Origin: Branchiostoma floridae
Taxonomy: Eukaryota > Chordata > Leptocardii > Amphioxiformes > Branchiostomatidae
Assembly (NCBI RefSeq): GCF_000003815.2
Contig: NC_049984.1
Coordinates: 24,031,170-24,052,862 of the forward strand
Length of the DNA: 21,693 nucleotides
Direction: 5' to 3'
This document shows positions 8,574 through 17,048 of this stretch, piece by piece. The notes beneath the pieces were generated by a model that worked only from the letters and a program-made list of their open reading frames with translations, searched no databases and was not told where the DNA came from. Position numbers and translations under genes: made by a program. The number at the start of each line of letters is the position of its first letter. Within the stretch, counting starts at the first letter, position 1.

Positions 8574-9045
8574 AACTTGACAAGTTTATCATCATTCAGT
8601 AGAAAAAGGCTGACCAAAAAAGGACCATAGATATGCTATTGATGAGGTCACACAGGTCGTGCGATTGTCGTACGATTTGGATGTCATAGGATTTTCAAGT
8701 AGACCGTGACAGAACCAACCACCGACATGGATCCAAAACAGCATTTTGTGAACAAAGACAGTTGAACTTTGCTGGAGACGTACATTTTTGTCCTTCAAAA
8801 TGCACGAAGGATCGCACGCCCTATATATGACCGCGCCCTAACGGCAATGGATATTTTCAATCGTGTACGTGATCGTTACTATGCGGATGCACCACTTGCC
8901 TTGCTACAAGGCCTCGCTTATTTCATACTCCATCATCATTATCGGTCGGCTGCTATGCAAACGACTGTAAGTTTCCCTCAGTCCTGTTTGTTGTCGGCAA
9001 GATGAACGATCTGTTTTAGTGTGATCTGGCCATGATAGTCTCACA
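8574..9045. other. 3' flank of GBP-like gene, no further coding seen
   Basis: No canonical AATAAA lies within the first kilobase after the stop, so the 3' end of the transcript is undetermined. A 78-residue open frame at 8769-9005 has no recognisable domain or splice context. Confidence 0.4.
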
Positions 9046-9425
9046 CACGGTTGTAGCCAGTGCCTGTCCTTCAGTCCTTTGACAGAATTTTGCAGCTGAG
9101 GATGAAAAAAAATTTGCCCATTCCATGCTCTGTGACAGACAAAAATTGATAATGTAAACCATATAAAAAAAACCTATCTCCCTTTGTAATTTTTTTTACC
9201 AAAACAGATGCCGTTCAACAGCTTAGTCTACCAGCAAAATTTACACCTCAAAATGTAGGAAATAGCATTTTAAAAGGTCTAGATTCCAAAATTTTCTTGA
9301 GAAACATGCCCATGGAGAAGCATACCCCTGGACCCCTCTTAGAATTGTCTCACCTTTCGCGATGGGATTCAAAGTTGGGGGGACGGAAAATGATTTCAGG
9401 CTGGCTACAACCCTGGTCTCATATG
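9046..9425. repeat. Inverted-repeat-bounded dispersed element
   Basis: GGTTGTAGCCAGTGCCTG near 9050 is mirrored by CAGGCTGGCTACAACC near 9397. Flanking AGTCTCA and TGGTCTCAT extend the inverted termini imperfectly. The inside is AT-rich with several poly-A and poly-T tracts. It looks like a short non-autonomous element. No coding capacity is recognised. Confidence 0.5.
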
Positions 9426-9829
9426 AGCCGTTGGACGTACTGTAGATAAGTTGATATGTTGGCGCCCTTGTCTACCATGAGACGAGACGTAAAGAGCAAA
9501 GAGATTGACAAGTTCATCCTCAGACATGCGAAGAATGTGTACTTCATACTGAATCTTATATTATAATACTATATTACAATAATTTTTACTTAGTATTTGA
9601 TTTAATCATTTCTTTCCTGTTAAGTTGATTTTCTGTGTTGATTTGTATATGCTGATTCAGATTGATTGTTTCTTTTTGTATAATATCGATTGCATACTTG
9701 TTGTACCACATGCATTGTTTCGGTATGGGAGCATTTAAAAGTTGACCATGACAAGGATCACCTGTTTTACCATACTGACCACTGTTGTGAAAAGCATTAT
9801 AAATAGATAAAAGAAATATGTTCTACAGC

Positions 9830-10150
9830 GAGAATACAAATATTCAATCAGAAAATTGGTGTTAAACCACAACACTTGTATTCAGTTACAAAACTGGTAA
9901 TCAGTCAGAAAATCTGTATTTAATAAAATGCTATACAATCAGAGACTGACGCCGGCATTCAATCATAAAACTGGTGTATGCAACCAGAGAACTGGTATAC
10001 AATGATAAATCCTGTTAACAGCAATAAAACTTGTATAGAATAAAAATTGTATCCAATAAAAATCTGGTATACAATTAGATAACTGCTATACAAACAAGCA
10101 AAAAAACTGGCATAAAATCATAAAATGTAACTGCTATACAAACAGAAACC
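9830..10150. repeat. Degenerate minisatellite, about 20-bp unit
   Basis: About fifteen diverged repeats of a unit close to AAAACTGGTATACAATCA follow one another (for example AAACTGGTAATCAGTCAG, AGAACTGGTATACAATGA, AAATCTGGTATACAATTAGA). Spacing varies from about 18 to 25 bases. Confidence 0.75.
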
Positions 10151-11065
10151 TGTTCTGCTACCGTAAATTGAGCCGGATGGCGCCACCTTGCGAATAACTT
10201 GCGCAGTGCAGTAGTAGATCCGCTCAGCTCAGATGAGGTCCAACTTGTCTTACAAGTTGTCTGTGGAGCAGAAAAAGGGGGGCAAAGGTCAAGCAAGGTG
10301 TACACTGTGTATTTTGAGTAGTTTAGAATGGACGAATTAATCTAGCTTACCAAACCGTTTGGTTGGAGGATTGCATTTTGTCATGGCTATTTACATGGAC
10401 TCACGACATCGTGGTATCTTAGAACGTTTTGAAGAAAAGTTGGAGTCAATCGTTGGAGCAACGAAGGTGCGTTAGGGAAGAAAATCGCGTACGTACGGTG
10501 AGCTTAAATTTTATTTTTTACTTTCTTTAATTTTGATATGCACCTAGACAAACCTGGTTAGGTATAAGAAACATTACATGTACCCCGTATCTACACATGC
10601 ACAATGAAACTATTAGCTTAGTATAATACATTTGTAAGATTGATTCATTTCTTTTTGTCAGCAAACGATTGGAATTTTTGTGGGTTTTGGGCCTCTTATA
10701 CCAGCTATTTTCTTTCCTGATTGTTAGAGGGGCAGTTAGAAATAAAATTTGTATGTATTTCGTATTCCACCGGTTTCAAGATGTACAGTATTTCGTATTC
10801 CACTGGTTTTAAGACTGTACAATACACATAGTTAGTAAGACAACTACACAATCTTTTGTGACAAACCCTACGGTAAGCTTTCAAGCCCCAAGGCAATTGT
10901 ACTGTCTACATCTAGAATGTAGGAGAATTGAAGAAGTTCGAAACGCGAAATAACGACAAGGAGGTTCTTGGAAACGGTAACCTAGCATCCGGTCTAACAC
11001 CAATTGGCCAGGGTTTCTTCGGGACATATGTTGAATGATAGATTACACTGGAAGTGGAACTTTGT
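10151..11065. other. Intergenic region, no supported gene
   Basis: There are two small ATG-started frames, neither supported by a known domain. One is at 10383-10472, 28 codons and a GTGCGT donor-like end. The other starts at 10233. A 33-34 bp tandem duplication (10755-10821) is the only clear structure. Confidence 0.4.
10755..10821 (+). repeat. 33-bp tandem duplication
   Basis: GTATTTCGTATTCCACCGGT... at 10755-10787 is repeated at 10788-10821 with about three changes and one extra base. Confidence 0.85.
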
Positions 11066-11081
11066 TAATGTTACAACTCTA

Positions 11082-11302
11082 TAACGCAAGTTCACCTTTT
11101 TCCGCAGGGTAACCTATATTCGTTGTGTTTATACCCACACGGTAATAAGGGATATCAATTCGACAGACGGTGGTTTCAAGTTGTAATATGTTCAAACTAT
11201 TGTAGTTTCAGACTATCGTCCGTCGACTTGATACCCCTATCTACCCGTTATTCAAAAGCAACGGATATAGGTTACCCTGCGGATAAAGGTGAACTAGCGT
11301 TA
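11082..11302. repeat. Foldback (long inverted repeat) unit 1
   Basis: The 44-base arms at 11082-11125 and 11259-11302 are near-perfect reverse complements, with the core CGCAGGGTAACCTATAT and its complement. The inner sequence also pairs loosely (GGTAATAAGGGATATCAA against its mirror), leaving a loop of about 20 bases near 11190. It resembles a MITE or foldback element. Confidence 0.78.
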
Positions 11303-11351
11303 GGAGTAAGGCTAGAGAAGTTTTACTCCGCCAAGGTAATCGGTAGCAGCT

Positions 11352-11778
11352 GGTAATGTCAACTCTCATAATTCGGAGATTTCCACTGGGTGCTGTAATA
11401 CCCCTAAATTGTAACATTCTCAAGATTGTCACCTAAATATCTTAAGTGTAGCGCTAGTTCACTTTAATTCGTGGGGTAATCTAGATTCGTTGTTTAAAAA
11501 AAATGGGTATTTAGAGATTTCCGGTCAACCACGTGGGTTTCAAATGTTAACATTTTCAAGATATTGCAATGTGAAACTACATCCCAACGACTTAACGATC
11601 TCCTATCTAATACCCTATTTTTATATACAACGGATATAGGTTACCCTACGGATAAAGGGGAACTAACGTTATATCTCAGGATTACTGATGCTGCATTGGT
11701 ACATATCTTTAAATCACTTCAAATTCATTTTTCTCATGAGGTGGCATCAAATCATGGAATTATGAGAGTTGATGTTAG
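11352..11778. repeat. Nested foldback unit 2 (about 430 bp palindrome)
   Basis: The inner arms 11449-11492 and 11628-11671 are homologous to the arms of unit 1. Outer arms add a second layer. GTAATGTCAACTCTCATAAT at 11353-11372 is mirrored by ATTATGAGAGTTGATGTTAG at 11759-11778. The element lies 200 bp upstream of the MFS start codon and could be part of its promoter or 5' region. Confidence 0.75.
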
Positions 11779-11891
11779 TAGTTTGCGCAATGTTCGGGAT
11801 CAATTCAAAAGCAGTAAAGAAATTAATAAACACTGTAACACATTCACTGCCCTACTGTTCATGTTGTCTGTACCATTATCTGTTTCTCACA

Positions 11892-11940
11892 GGGTCCTTG
11901 TCGTGCCCCAAAAATAGCCCGGTACCTACAAACTGTGACG
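11892..11940 (+). repeat. Repeat copy shared with 12349-12400
   Basis: GGTCCTTGTCGTGCCCCAAAAATAGCCCGGTA...CACAAACTG resembles GGCCCTGTCTTGCCCCAAAATAGCCCGGTATTCACAGTTTC at about 12351. One copy is just upstream of the MFS start and the other is in its first intron. Confidence 0.6.
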
Positions 11941-11973
11941 CATCACTCCCCGTGACCACACTCATCTCTCAAG

Positions 11974-12043
11974 ATGTCTTCCTGCGACTGTGTAGACGGA
12001 GACCTCTTGGTCATCAAGGCGATCTTCTTCTTCTTTTTCTCTG
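11974..12043 (+). CDS. MFSD6-like exon 1: start and first half of TM1
   Basis: The ATG at 11974 follows an in-frame TGA at 11953. It reads MSSCDCVDGDLLVIKAIFFF, then FFSG. The donor CTG|GTACAA starts at 12044. It ends in phase 1, exactly what the next exon needs, and completes TM1. This 70-bp exon sits in a different frame from the longest open frame over the same DNA. Confidence 0.85.
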
Positions 12044-15000
12044 GTACAAATGTACTTCTCAAGTTAGAAACTTCGTGAGAATTGAAAAAATGTTAATTGT
12101 GCATTACTTGAGATCCTACAGTTCTATGGTAAAAAAGAGGAACGCCAATGCCGAAATTATACCTTATGCTACGGTTCCAGTTGCACCAGTGCCCGCAGGG
12201 AGTGTAACCCCGGCCGGGCCCCTAAGCCACAATTTTGCCGCGGTGGACTGCCGGATGCGGGGAGAGGGGGGGGGGGGGGGGGGTATAATCAAGTCGCGGC
12301 GTCAATTTGTCGCCGGGTCCCGGCTTGGTTTTAATTGTTTAAAAAATCCAGGGGCCCTGTCTTGCCCCAAAATAGCCCGGTATTCACAGTTTCTCCCACG
12401 GGGACACGTAGGGGTCATGCCCGAAAATGCAGGAAAACTATCCGAAGGGACCCTTTTCCGAATTGAACCGTAGCATAGCTTTTTTCTAAATCTTATTTCA
12501 GTCCTCTCCTTCCCTCAACAATATCTGATTGCCTTGATTTGATTTTTTGAAACTTTTTTTTCTTGCAGGAGCGGCGTGTATTCACCCATACATAGCCGTC
12601 TACATGAAACACCAGGGGCTGCTGCCGTCCCAGATAGGTGTGATCAAGTCTGCCGGAAACTTCATGTCAGTTATCATCAAGCCACTCCTCGGCAGCATTG
12701 CAGACAAGACTGGGAGGTATGGGCAACACATTTGAATATGTAACTAGAGTTCCACGAGCACATACCTGCCCAATAAGCAAGAGTTACGATGAAGAATGCC
12801 TTTTTTCTTTTTAAATCTTACATTATGAATCATTGGTGTTATGATGATCCTGGCTGTCTTATTGTAGATATAACTGGTTTGATTTTTATAGAGTTCCTTA
12901 ATCTATCATGCAAAAATTGGTATACGTCCAAAGTGTGAAAGTCTTATTTCAGCAAAGAAAGCCATTTTATTGTTTACTCATAAATTATGTAAATGTTACA
13001 CTAATTTACATTTGGCATTTGCATTTTTACCTTCAATAAGATTCATAATGTTGTAACTATGAAATTCCCATCATTTACCACTATGGGATTGCATTTGCAT
13101 TTGAGAGACTTAGCTCATCCCGCCTTGAGCCTCAATGGGCACATATTATTGTGATACATGACTTGTACTTATTCATATAACATTCTCTGTGCCTAGGCCA
13201 AAAATTGTGGCTGTCTTGACCGTAACGATCGCTTCCGTTCTGCACTTCTCGATGTTGTTCATCCCACCCGTGCCGGCCTCACCGACTTCAACTGAAGCGA
13301 CCAGTCAGCAGAGACACCTAGCGGAAGCTGAGAAAAGTGGCACCGAGCACACTCAGTCTTGGTTCTCCCTAACTTTCTGGTTATTCTTCTGGATCATCTT
13401 CCTGTCTCACGGTGTGCAGTGGAGCTCAGTTTCACAGGTAAACATTTGGCACTGTTTTGTCAGGAATGTCATTTTGAACACACCGGACGACACTATGTAG
13501 CGCTACGTACGTTATATATAGTTTCAGTATCGTTATTTAAACGTTTGTGTGTCTGTCAACAAGATAACTTGAGAACGGCTAAATGGATTGGGTTCATATT
13601 TGGTGTATTGGTAAGGTTAGACAAAAACTGAAAAGGATTACTCGTAGATTTTGGGTTCCCTAGCGGCTTCCCTTGGTACTGCAGCGTAACTTCATGTTTT
13701 AATATCGAGTGCTCTGAACAAGCTATGGTCACGATTTTGGGGGTGTTAGATAGCTCTTGTGCTTAGGAAAAAGTGACACAAGTTTGGGCCCTCTAGTTTT
13801 TTTGTACATACACGCATTGTATTATCATTTTTATTATAATTATTCTGATGAACCATTATTCCTTCACATCTTTCAGGTGGAGGCGGCAACGTATCAAATC
13901 ATCAAGAAAAACCAAAGAGGCGAATTCGGACGACAGCGCGTCTTTGGAGCCGTCGGATTCTCGCTTGTTGCTTTCTTGTCAGGCGTTGCCATGGATACGT
14001 TCACCACTCAGAAGTCACAGAATCCTGGGAACAGGACGAGCCCAGCTACAGACACCCCTGGGAACGAGCCTAATTATTCCGTGGCCTTCTACATGTTTTT
14101 GACCTTCATGGTGTTATCTATAACTTGCCTGCTGGCCGTGAAGGACTGGAGCACAGAACCGTCCATAGGATTTATAAAGAGCATGGGGAGACTGCTTTCG
14201 CAAGTCCATCTCCTCATCGTCCTTTTTGTTGTAATTCTGTTGGGCGCCTGTGATGGCGCTGGTGACACGTACCTTCTCCTTCATCTGAAAAACCTGGGTG
14301 CCAGCCAGACCGTTCTCGGTACATACCTTCTCGTGAAGAACGCGTCCGAGATCCCGGTGTACATCGTCGCCGGCTGGGTCATCAGGAAGCTCGGCCACGT
14401 GGCGGCAATAGGTGTGTATACGTAACAGCGGGGTTCAAGGTCTGCTAAACTAACCATGCCACGCGGCTGTCAGCCTTTTAGCGTTGTAGTTTAGCGTCTT
14501 GGTTTATGATCTGTCAGCCTTTTAGCGCAGCGGTTTAGCGTGTTGGGTTTGTGATATGGCGGCCCGGATTCGGCCCTTTATTACATTGGTTCCCATGCCG
14601 ACCCTGTTAGTAACATAACAGGCTAGAGATGTCCCACACTGTTAGTAACAGGCTAGAGATGTGCCACACAGGGATATCGAACTCGGAGATTCGAGGACGA
14701 ATCTTGAAAAGAAAAGGGGGAGTAGTGTAACGTGAGGTTCAAGGACTGCAAAACTGACCATGCCAAACGGTTGTCAGGCATTTAGTGGTTTAGCGTCTTA
14801 GATAATGATCTGGCGGCCCGGATTCTGCGCACTATATAAACGTCTTTCAGCCGTCCGCCGTCCGGGCGTTAAACCAAAAATAGGCAGGACGTCCTGGACG
14901 CTCACTATGTGTCTGTGGCCGTTTCTGATGGGTCCAGACGGTTTGAAACGGGCTTAGACGCTCTTAGACGCTTTTAGACGGCGTCGGAAGAATTTCAGAC

Positions 15001-16984
15001 GCTTTCATTTTCACAGAGTAGGCCTAGGTTCGAAGTCAGGATGTTGTTTCTGTCGATCTGTCTCTACTCATTTCTCACATTTACTACAGGTGGTTCGTTC
15101 GTAGCGTTGGGTCTCAGGTTCCTGCTGTATTCCTTCGTCAGCAATCCGTGGTGGATCGTGGCGGTAGACTCACTGAACGGTTACCACGCCGTCACGTGGG
15201 CAGCGGCGACGTCATACGCCAGCATCTCCGCCCCAGACGACTTGCAGTCTTTCGCTCAAGGACTTGCAGCCACCACCTTCTACGGATTTGGTGAGTTTTT
15301 TTTATCTCCATGGAGATATTGTTTCTGGTGTGTGTGTCTGTGTGTTTCTGCGTTTGTATTTTATATTGCAGATTTTTGTAATCAGCAATTAACTCGAGAA
15401 CCTCTTGGTCAATTACGAACAATGATATTTGGTCTGTCGATAGATGTTGGGGAGACCAAGGTCAAGGACGATTTTGGGCCCCATAGTATGTGACCCTGGT
15501 ACTGCAGCAGAACTTTTTTTGTATCTTTTAACCTGGACATGCTATGGTCTTGATCTTTTGGTGACAGATAGCTTGTGATGTGAGGAAGGAGTGATGTATG
15601 TTTGGGCTCCCTAACTTGCTCAGAATGTCAGGGCTGTTTGAATCATTTGCCTCCATGAAAGAGGATGAGGTATTGTGTGTGTGTGCCTGTGTGTGTATGT
15701 CTGTGTTTCTGTCTGTCTGTCTCTGTGTTTGCGCTTTTAGATATTTGTACTCAACATAACTTTAGAACCTCTGGACGTGGATAAGGGCAGAGAAGACAAA
15801 GATCAAGGTAGATTTTGGCCCCACTCCCATGTGACCTTGGTACTGCAGCAGAACTTCCGGTTTTTGTATCTTTTGAGCGTGAGTGTTTGTGTTTTGCAGT
15901 CTCAATTCTTGAGATATTGATACCCTTTTTCCCCTCCGCTTTCCCATAGCATTACATGCATTACTGGTGTATATTATAACTTTGTGGTCCCGCTTTATAT
16001 ATAGGCCACACGTTGGGCAACCTAGTCGGCGGTCCAATATTCCAAGGATATGGCGCCATGGTGTTCTTCCGGTCCTTCGCCGTGTCCTGCCTGATCGGAT
16101 TCCTCCTGTTCTACGTGCTGTACATGTGTTTTGGGAGGAAACAGAACCCAACAGGTGAGAGCACACTGACCGTTATATTTCAAATATACCACAGAGTCTA
16201 TGCTTAACATGTTTTTTTTACCCTTTTCGCCTTTTAAAATTTAGTCGTTTTATCTGCCTTTCTAGTTTGTACCGTTTTCCTTATGTCTCTTTTCCGTAAA
16301 GCGTAGGCAGCCTATGTACCGTCTAATTCACGTAATGTGTAGCGAGACGGCCAAAATTTGAGCCAATCTCTTCCTTGATTTTAATAGCAAAATACGTAGT
16401 GTGTTCTTCTGAATTCAGCGTAAAGCGTTGTCAGACCCCCACTCAGATCCCCTTAATATGTCATTTTGCTAACATGTTCTAATTAAGGGTTAATGACCCA
16501 CCCCGAGGTGTGTATGGTGTGATAAAGCATGGTCCTTTGCTATAACCACCGAATAAAACCACTGAGTGACCGATGCGAACAAGGTGGTTTTATTAGGTTG
16601 TTATAGCAAATGCCCAGGCGTCATCGCACCATATACTAGTAAAACGAGGAACAGGCGGGTCATTAACGTTATTGTCATATAGCCGATCCAAATTGAACCA
16701 CATAAGAGAGAGACAAATTCTTTGCAATCGGTATAACAGATAGATCCTTTATTTAATAATGAAAATTTTTTGTCCCAATAGAACGACCCTCAGACACCAT
16801 GGGAGAAAGTGAAACGAAAGATCCATTGGTGCCTTCCAATAACGCAGCAGCCGAGTCGGACGAACCAGATACGTTCCTTGGCGGTGGAAGTTTGAAGCCT
16901 GGTGCGTTCCTTCGCGGTGGAAATGTGAGCAATGGAGCTGGTGAAAATATTGGATTCCTTCGTCTTGTTAAACCACAGGACTGA
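11974..16984 (+). CDS. MFSD6-like major facilitator superfamily protein, complete, 7 exons
   Basis: Exons: 11974-12043, 12569-12716, 13197-13437, 13877-14411, 15090-15290, 16005-16154, 16782-16984. The total is 1548 bases, giving 515 residues, with GT..AG introns and consistent phase throughout. Twelve hydrophobic segments are visible. TM1 spans the first junction (IFFFFFSG|AACIHPYIAVYM). QIGVIKSAG...LLGSIADKTGR is the TM2-TM3 signature. The EFGRQRVFGAVGF loop precedes TM5. NPWWIVAVDSLNG and WAAATSYASI in TM10, and FAQGLAATTFYGFGHTLGN at TM11, are typical of the MFSD6/MFS_1-like family. Loops TM3-TM4 and TM5-TM6 are long, and the latter has possible N-glycosylation sites (NRT, NYS). A polar tail of about 67 residues follows TM12. 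The family comprises plasma or internal membrane transporters or receptors of mostly unknown substrate, so substrate is not predicted. Confidence 0.92.
12265..12283 (+). repeat. Poly-G run in MFS intron 1
   Basis: A run of about 18 G within a GC-rich stretch (12180-12420) that contrasts with the AT-rich surroundings. Confidence 0.85.
12349..12410 (+). repeat. Second copy of the 11892 repeat, in MFS intron 1
   Basis: Shares TGCCCCAAAA(A)TAGCCCGGTA with 11892-11940. Offset is about 457 bases. Confidence 0.6.
12569..12716 (+). CDS. MFSD6-like exon 2: rest of TM1 and TM2
   Basis: The acceptor TTTTCTTGCAG ends at 12568 and the donor GAG|GTATGG starts at 12717. It encodes AACIHPYIAVYMKHQGLLPS, then QIGVIKSAGNFMSVIIKPLL and GSIADKTGR. 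The IADKTGR end is the basic loop between TM2 and TM3, conserved in MFS proteins. Confidence 0.92.
13197..13437 (+). CDS. MFSD6-like exon 3: TM3, long loop, TM4
   Basis: The acceptor CTGTGCCTAG ends at 13196 and the donor ACAG|GTAAAC starts at 13438. It encodes PKIVAVLTVTIASVLHFSML (TM3), a polar Ser/Thr/Glu loop of about 35 residues, and WFSLTFWLFFWIIFLSHGVQ (TM4). It ends in phase 0. Confidence 0.92.
13535..13800 (+). repeat. Dispersed repeat, copy 1 (MFS intron 3)
   Basis: Contains TAACTTGAGAAC, ATTTGGTGTATTGG, GGTACTGCAGC, GCTATGGTC and TTTGGGCCCTCTAG in the same order as 15325-15640, and part of 15660-15900. It is diverged but colinear. Confidence 0.65.
13877..14411 (+). CDS. MFSD6-like exon 4: TM5 to TM9 start
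   Basis: The acceptor ATCTTTCAG ends at 13876 and the donor ATAG|GTGTGT starts at 14412. At 535 bases it is the largest exon. It encodes EFGRQRVFGAVGFSLVAFLS (TM5), an Asn/Pro/Thr-rich loop, TM6 (VAFYMFLTFMVLSITCLLAV), TM7 (LLIVLFVVILLGACDGAGDT) and TM8 up to the RKLGHVAAI loop. It ends in phase 1. Confidence 0.93.
14421..14835 (+). repeat. Duplicated tRNA-like SINE pieces (MFS intron 4)
   Basis: About 100 bases starting GTAACAGCGGGGTTCAAGG at 14421 recur from 14727 (offset about 305) as GTAACGTGAGGTTCAAGG.... Both contain AACTAACCATGCC/AACTGACCATGCC and a tRNA-like segment. The best example is 14518-14575, with an A-box-like TTAGCGCAGCGGTTTAGCG and a B-box-like GGCCCGGATTCG. A smaller direct repeat (TGTTAGTAAC...GGCTAGAGATGT) is at 14606-14665. 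This fits SINE fragments rather than a functional tRNA, since no cloverleaf closes. Confidence 0.6.
14895..15000 (+). repeat. Short AGACG-rich minisatellite
   Basis: The motif AGACG recurs irregularly (TCCAGACGG, CTTAGACGCTCTTAGACGCT, TTTAGACGGCG, TCAGACGC). Confidence 0.55.
15090..15290 (+). CDS. MFSD6-like exon 5: TM9-TM11 start
   Basis: The acceptor TTTACTACAG ends at 15089 and the donor GATTTG|GTGAGT starts at 15291. It encodes GGSFVALGLRFLLYSFVSNP, WWIVAVDSLNGYHAVTWAAA, and TSYASISAPDDLQSFAQGLA up to TFYGFG. These are among the most conserved MFSD6 family stretches. Confidence 0.94.
15325..15640 (+). repeat. Dispersed repeat, copy 2 (MFS intron 5)
   Basis: A TG-rich lead-in (GTGTGTGTCTGTGTGTTTCTG), AACTCGAGAACCTCTTGG, AATGATATTTGGTCTGTCGA, GGTACTGCAGCAGAAC, GCTATGGTCTTGATC and TTTGGGCTCCCTAAC follow in the same order as in the copies at 13535 and 15660. 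Confidence 0.7.
15660..15900 (+). repeat. Dispersed repeat, copy 3 (MFS intron 5)
   Basis: A second head-to-tail copy in the same intron: a GTGTGTGT/CTGTCTGTCT lead-in, ACTTTAGAACCTCTGGACG, GATCAAGGTAGATTTTGGCC, and GACCTTGGTACTGCAGCAGA. It ends near GAGCGTGAGTG. Confidence 0.7.
16005..16154 (+). CDS. MFSD6-like exon 6: TM11-TM12
   Basis: The acceptor TATATATAG ends at 16004 and the donor ACAG|GTGAGA starts at 16155. It encodes HTLGNLVGGPIFQGYGAMVF and FRSFAVSCLIGFLLFYVLYM (TM12), followed by the basic end CFGRKQNPT. It ends in phase 1. Confidence 0.93.
16489..16668. repeat. Foldback element (about 180 bp) in last MFS intron
   Basis: The left arm GTTAATGACCCACC...TTTGCTATAACCACC...AATAAAACCAC (16489-16561) mirrors the right arm ending GGCGGGTCATTAAC. 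The central loop is about 15 bases (TGACCGATGCGAACA). MITE-like, and 110 bp upstream of the last coding exon. Confidence 0.8.
16782..16984 (+). CDS. MFSD6-like terminal exon: polar C-terminal tail
   Basis: The acceptor TGTCCCAATAG ends at 16781 and the TGA stop is 16982-16984. It encodes a 67-residue hydrophilic tail, rich in E, D, S and N at first. A Gly-rich internal repeat follows: TFLGGGSLKPGAFLRGGNVS, seen in DNA as GTTCCTTGGCGGTGGAA and GTTCCTTCGCGGTGGAA. The tail is probably cytosolic. Confidence 0.85.
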
Positions 16985-17048
16985 AACAAGACCGGACTGA
17001 AACAATAATGAAAGTAACAGGCGACAGTGTAATTCCGGACAAACACTC

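Noticed and set aside
11769-12473. Longest open frame in the window (234 codons)
   Set aside because: It crosses a poly-G run and repeat copies, overlaps the real MFS exon 1 in the wrong frame, and shows no domain.
14518-14575. tRNA gene
   Set aside because: A- and B-box-like sequences are present but no cloverleaf closes, and the segment is a duplicated SINE piece.
1859-16984. GBP and MFSD6-like genes as a functional cluster
   Set aside because: Same-strand adjacency over 3.4 kb of repeats is the only link. Nothing in the sequence supports co-regulation.
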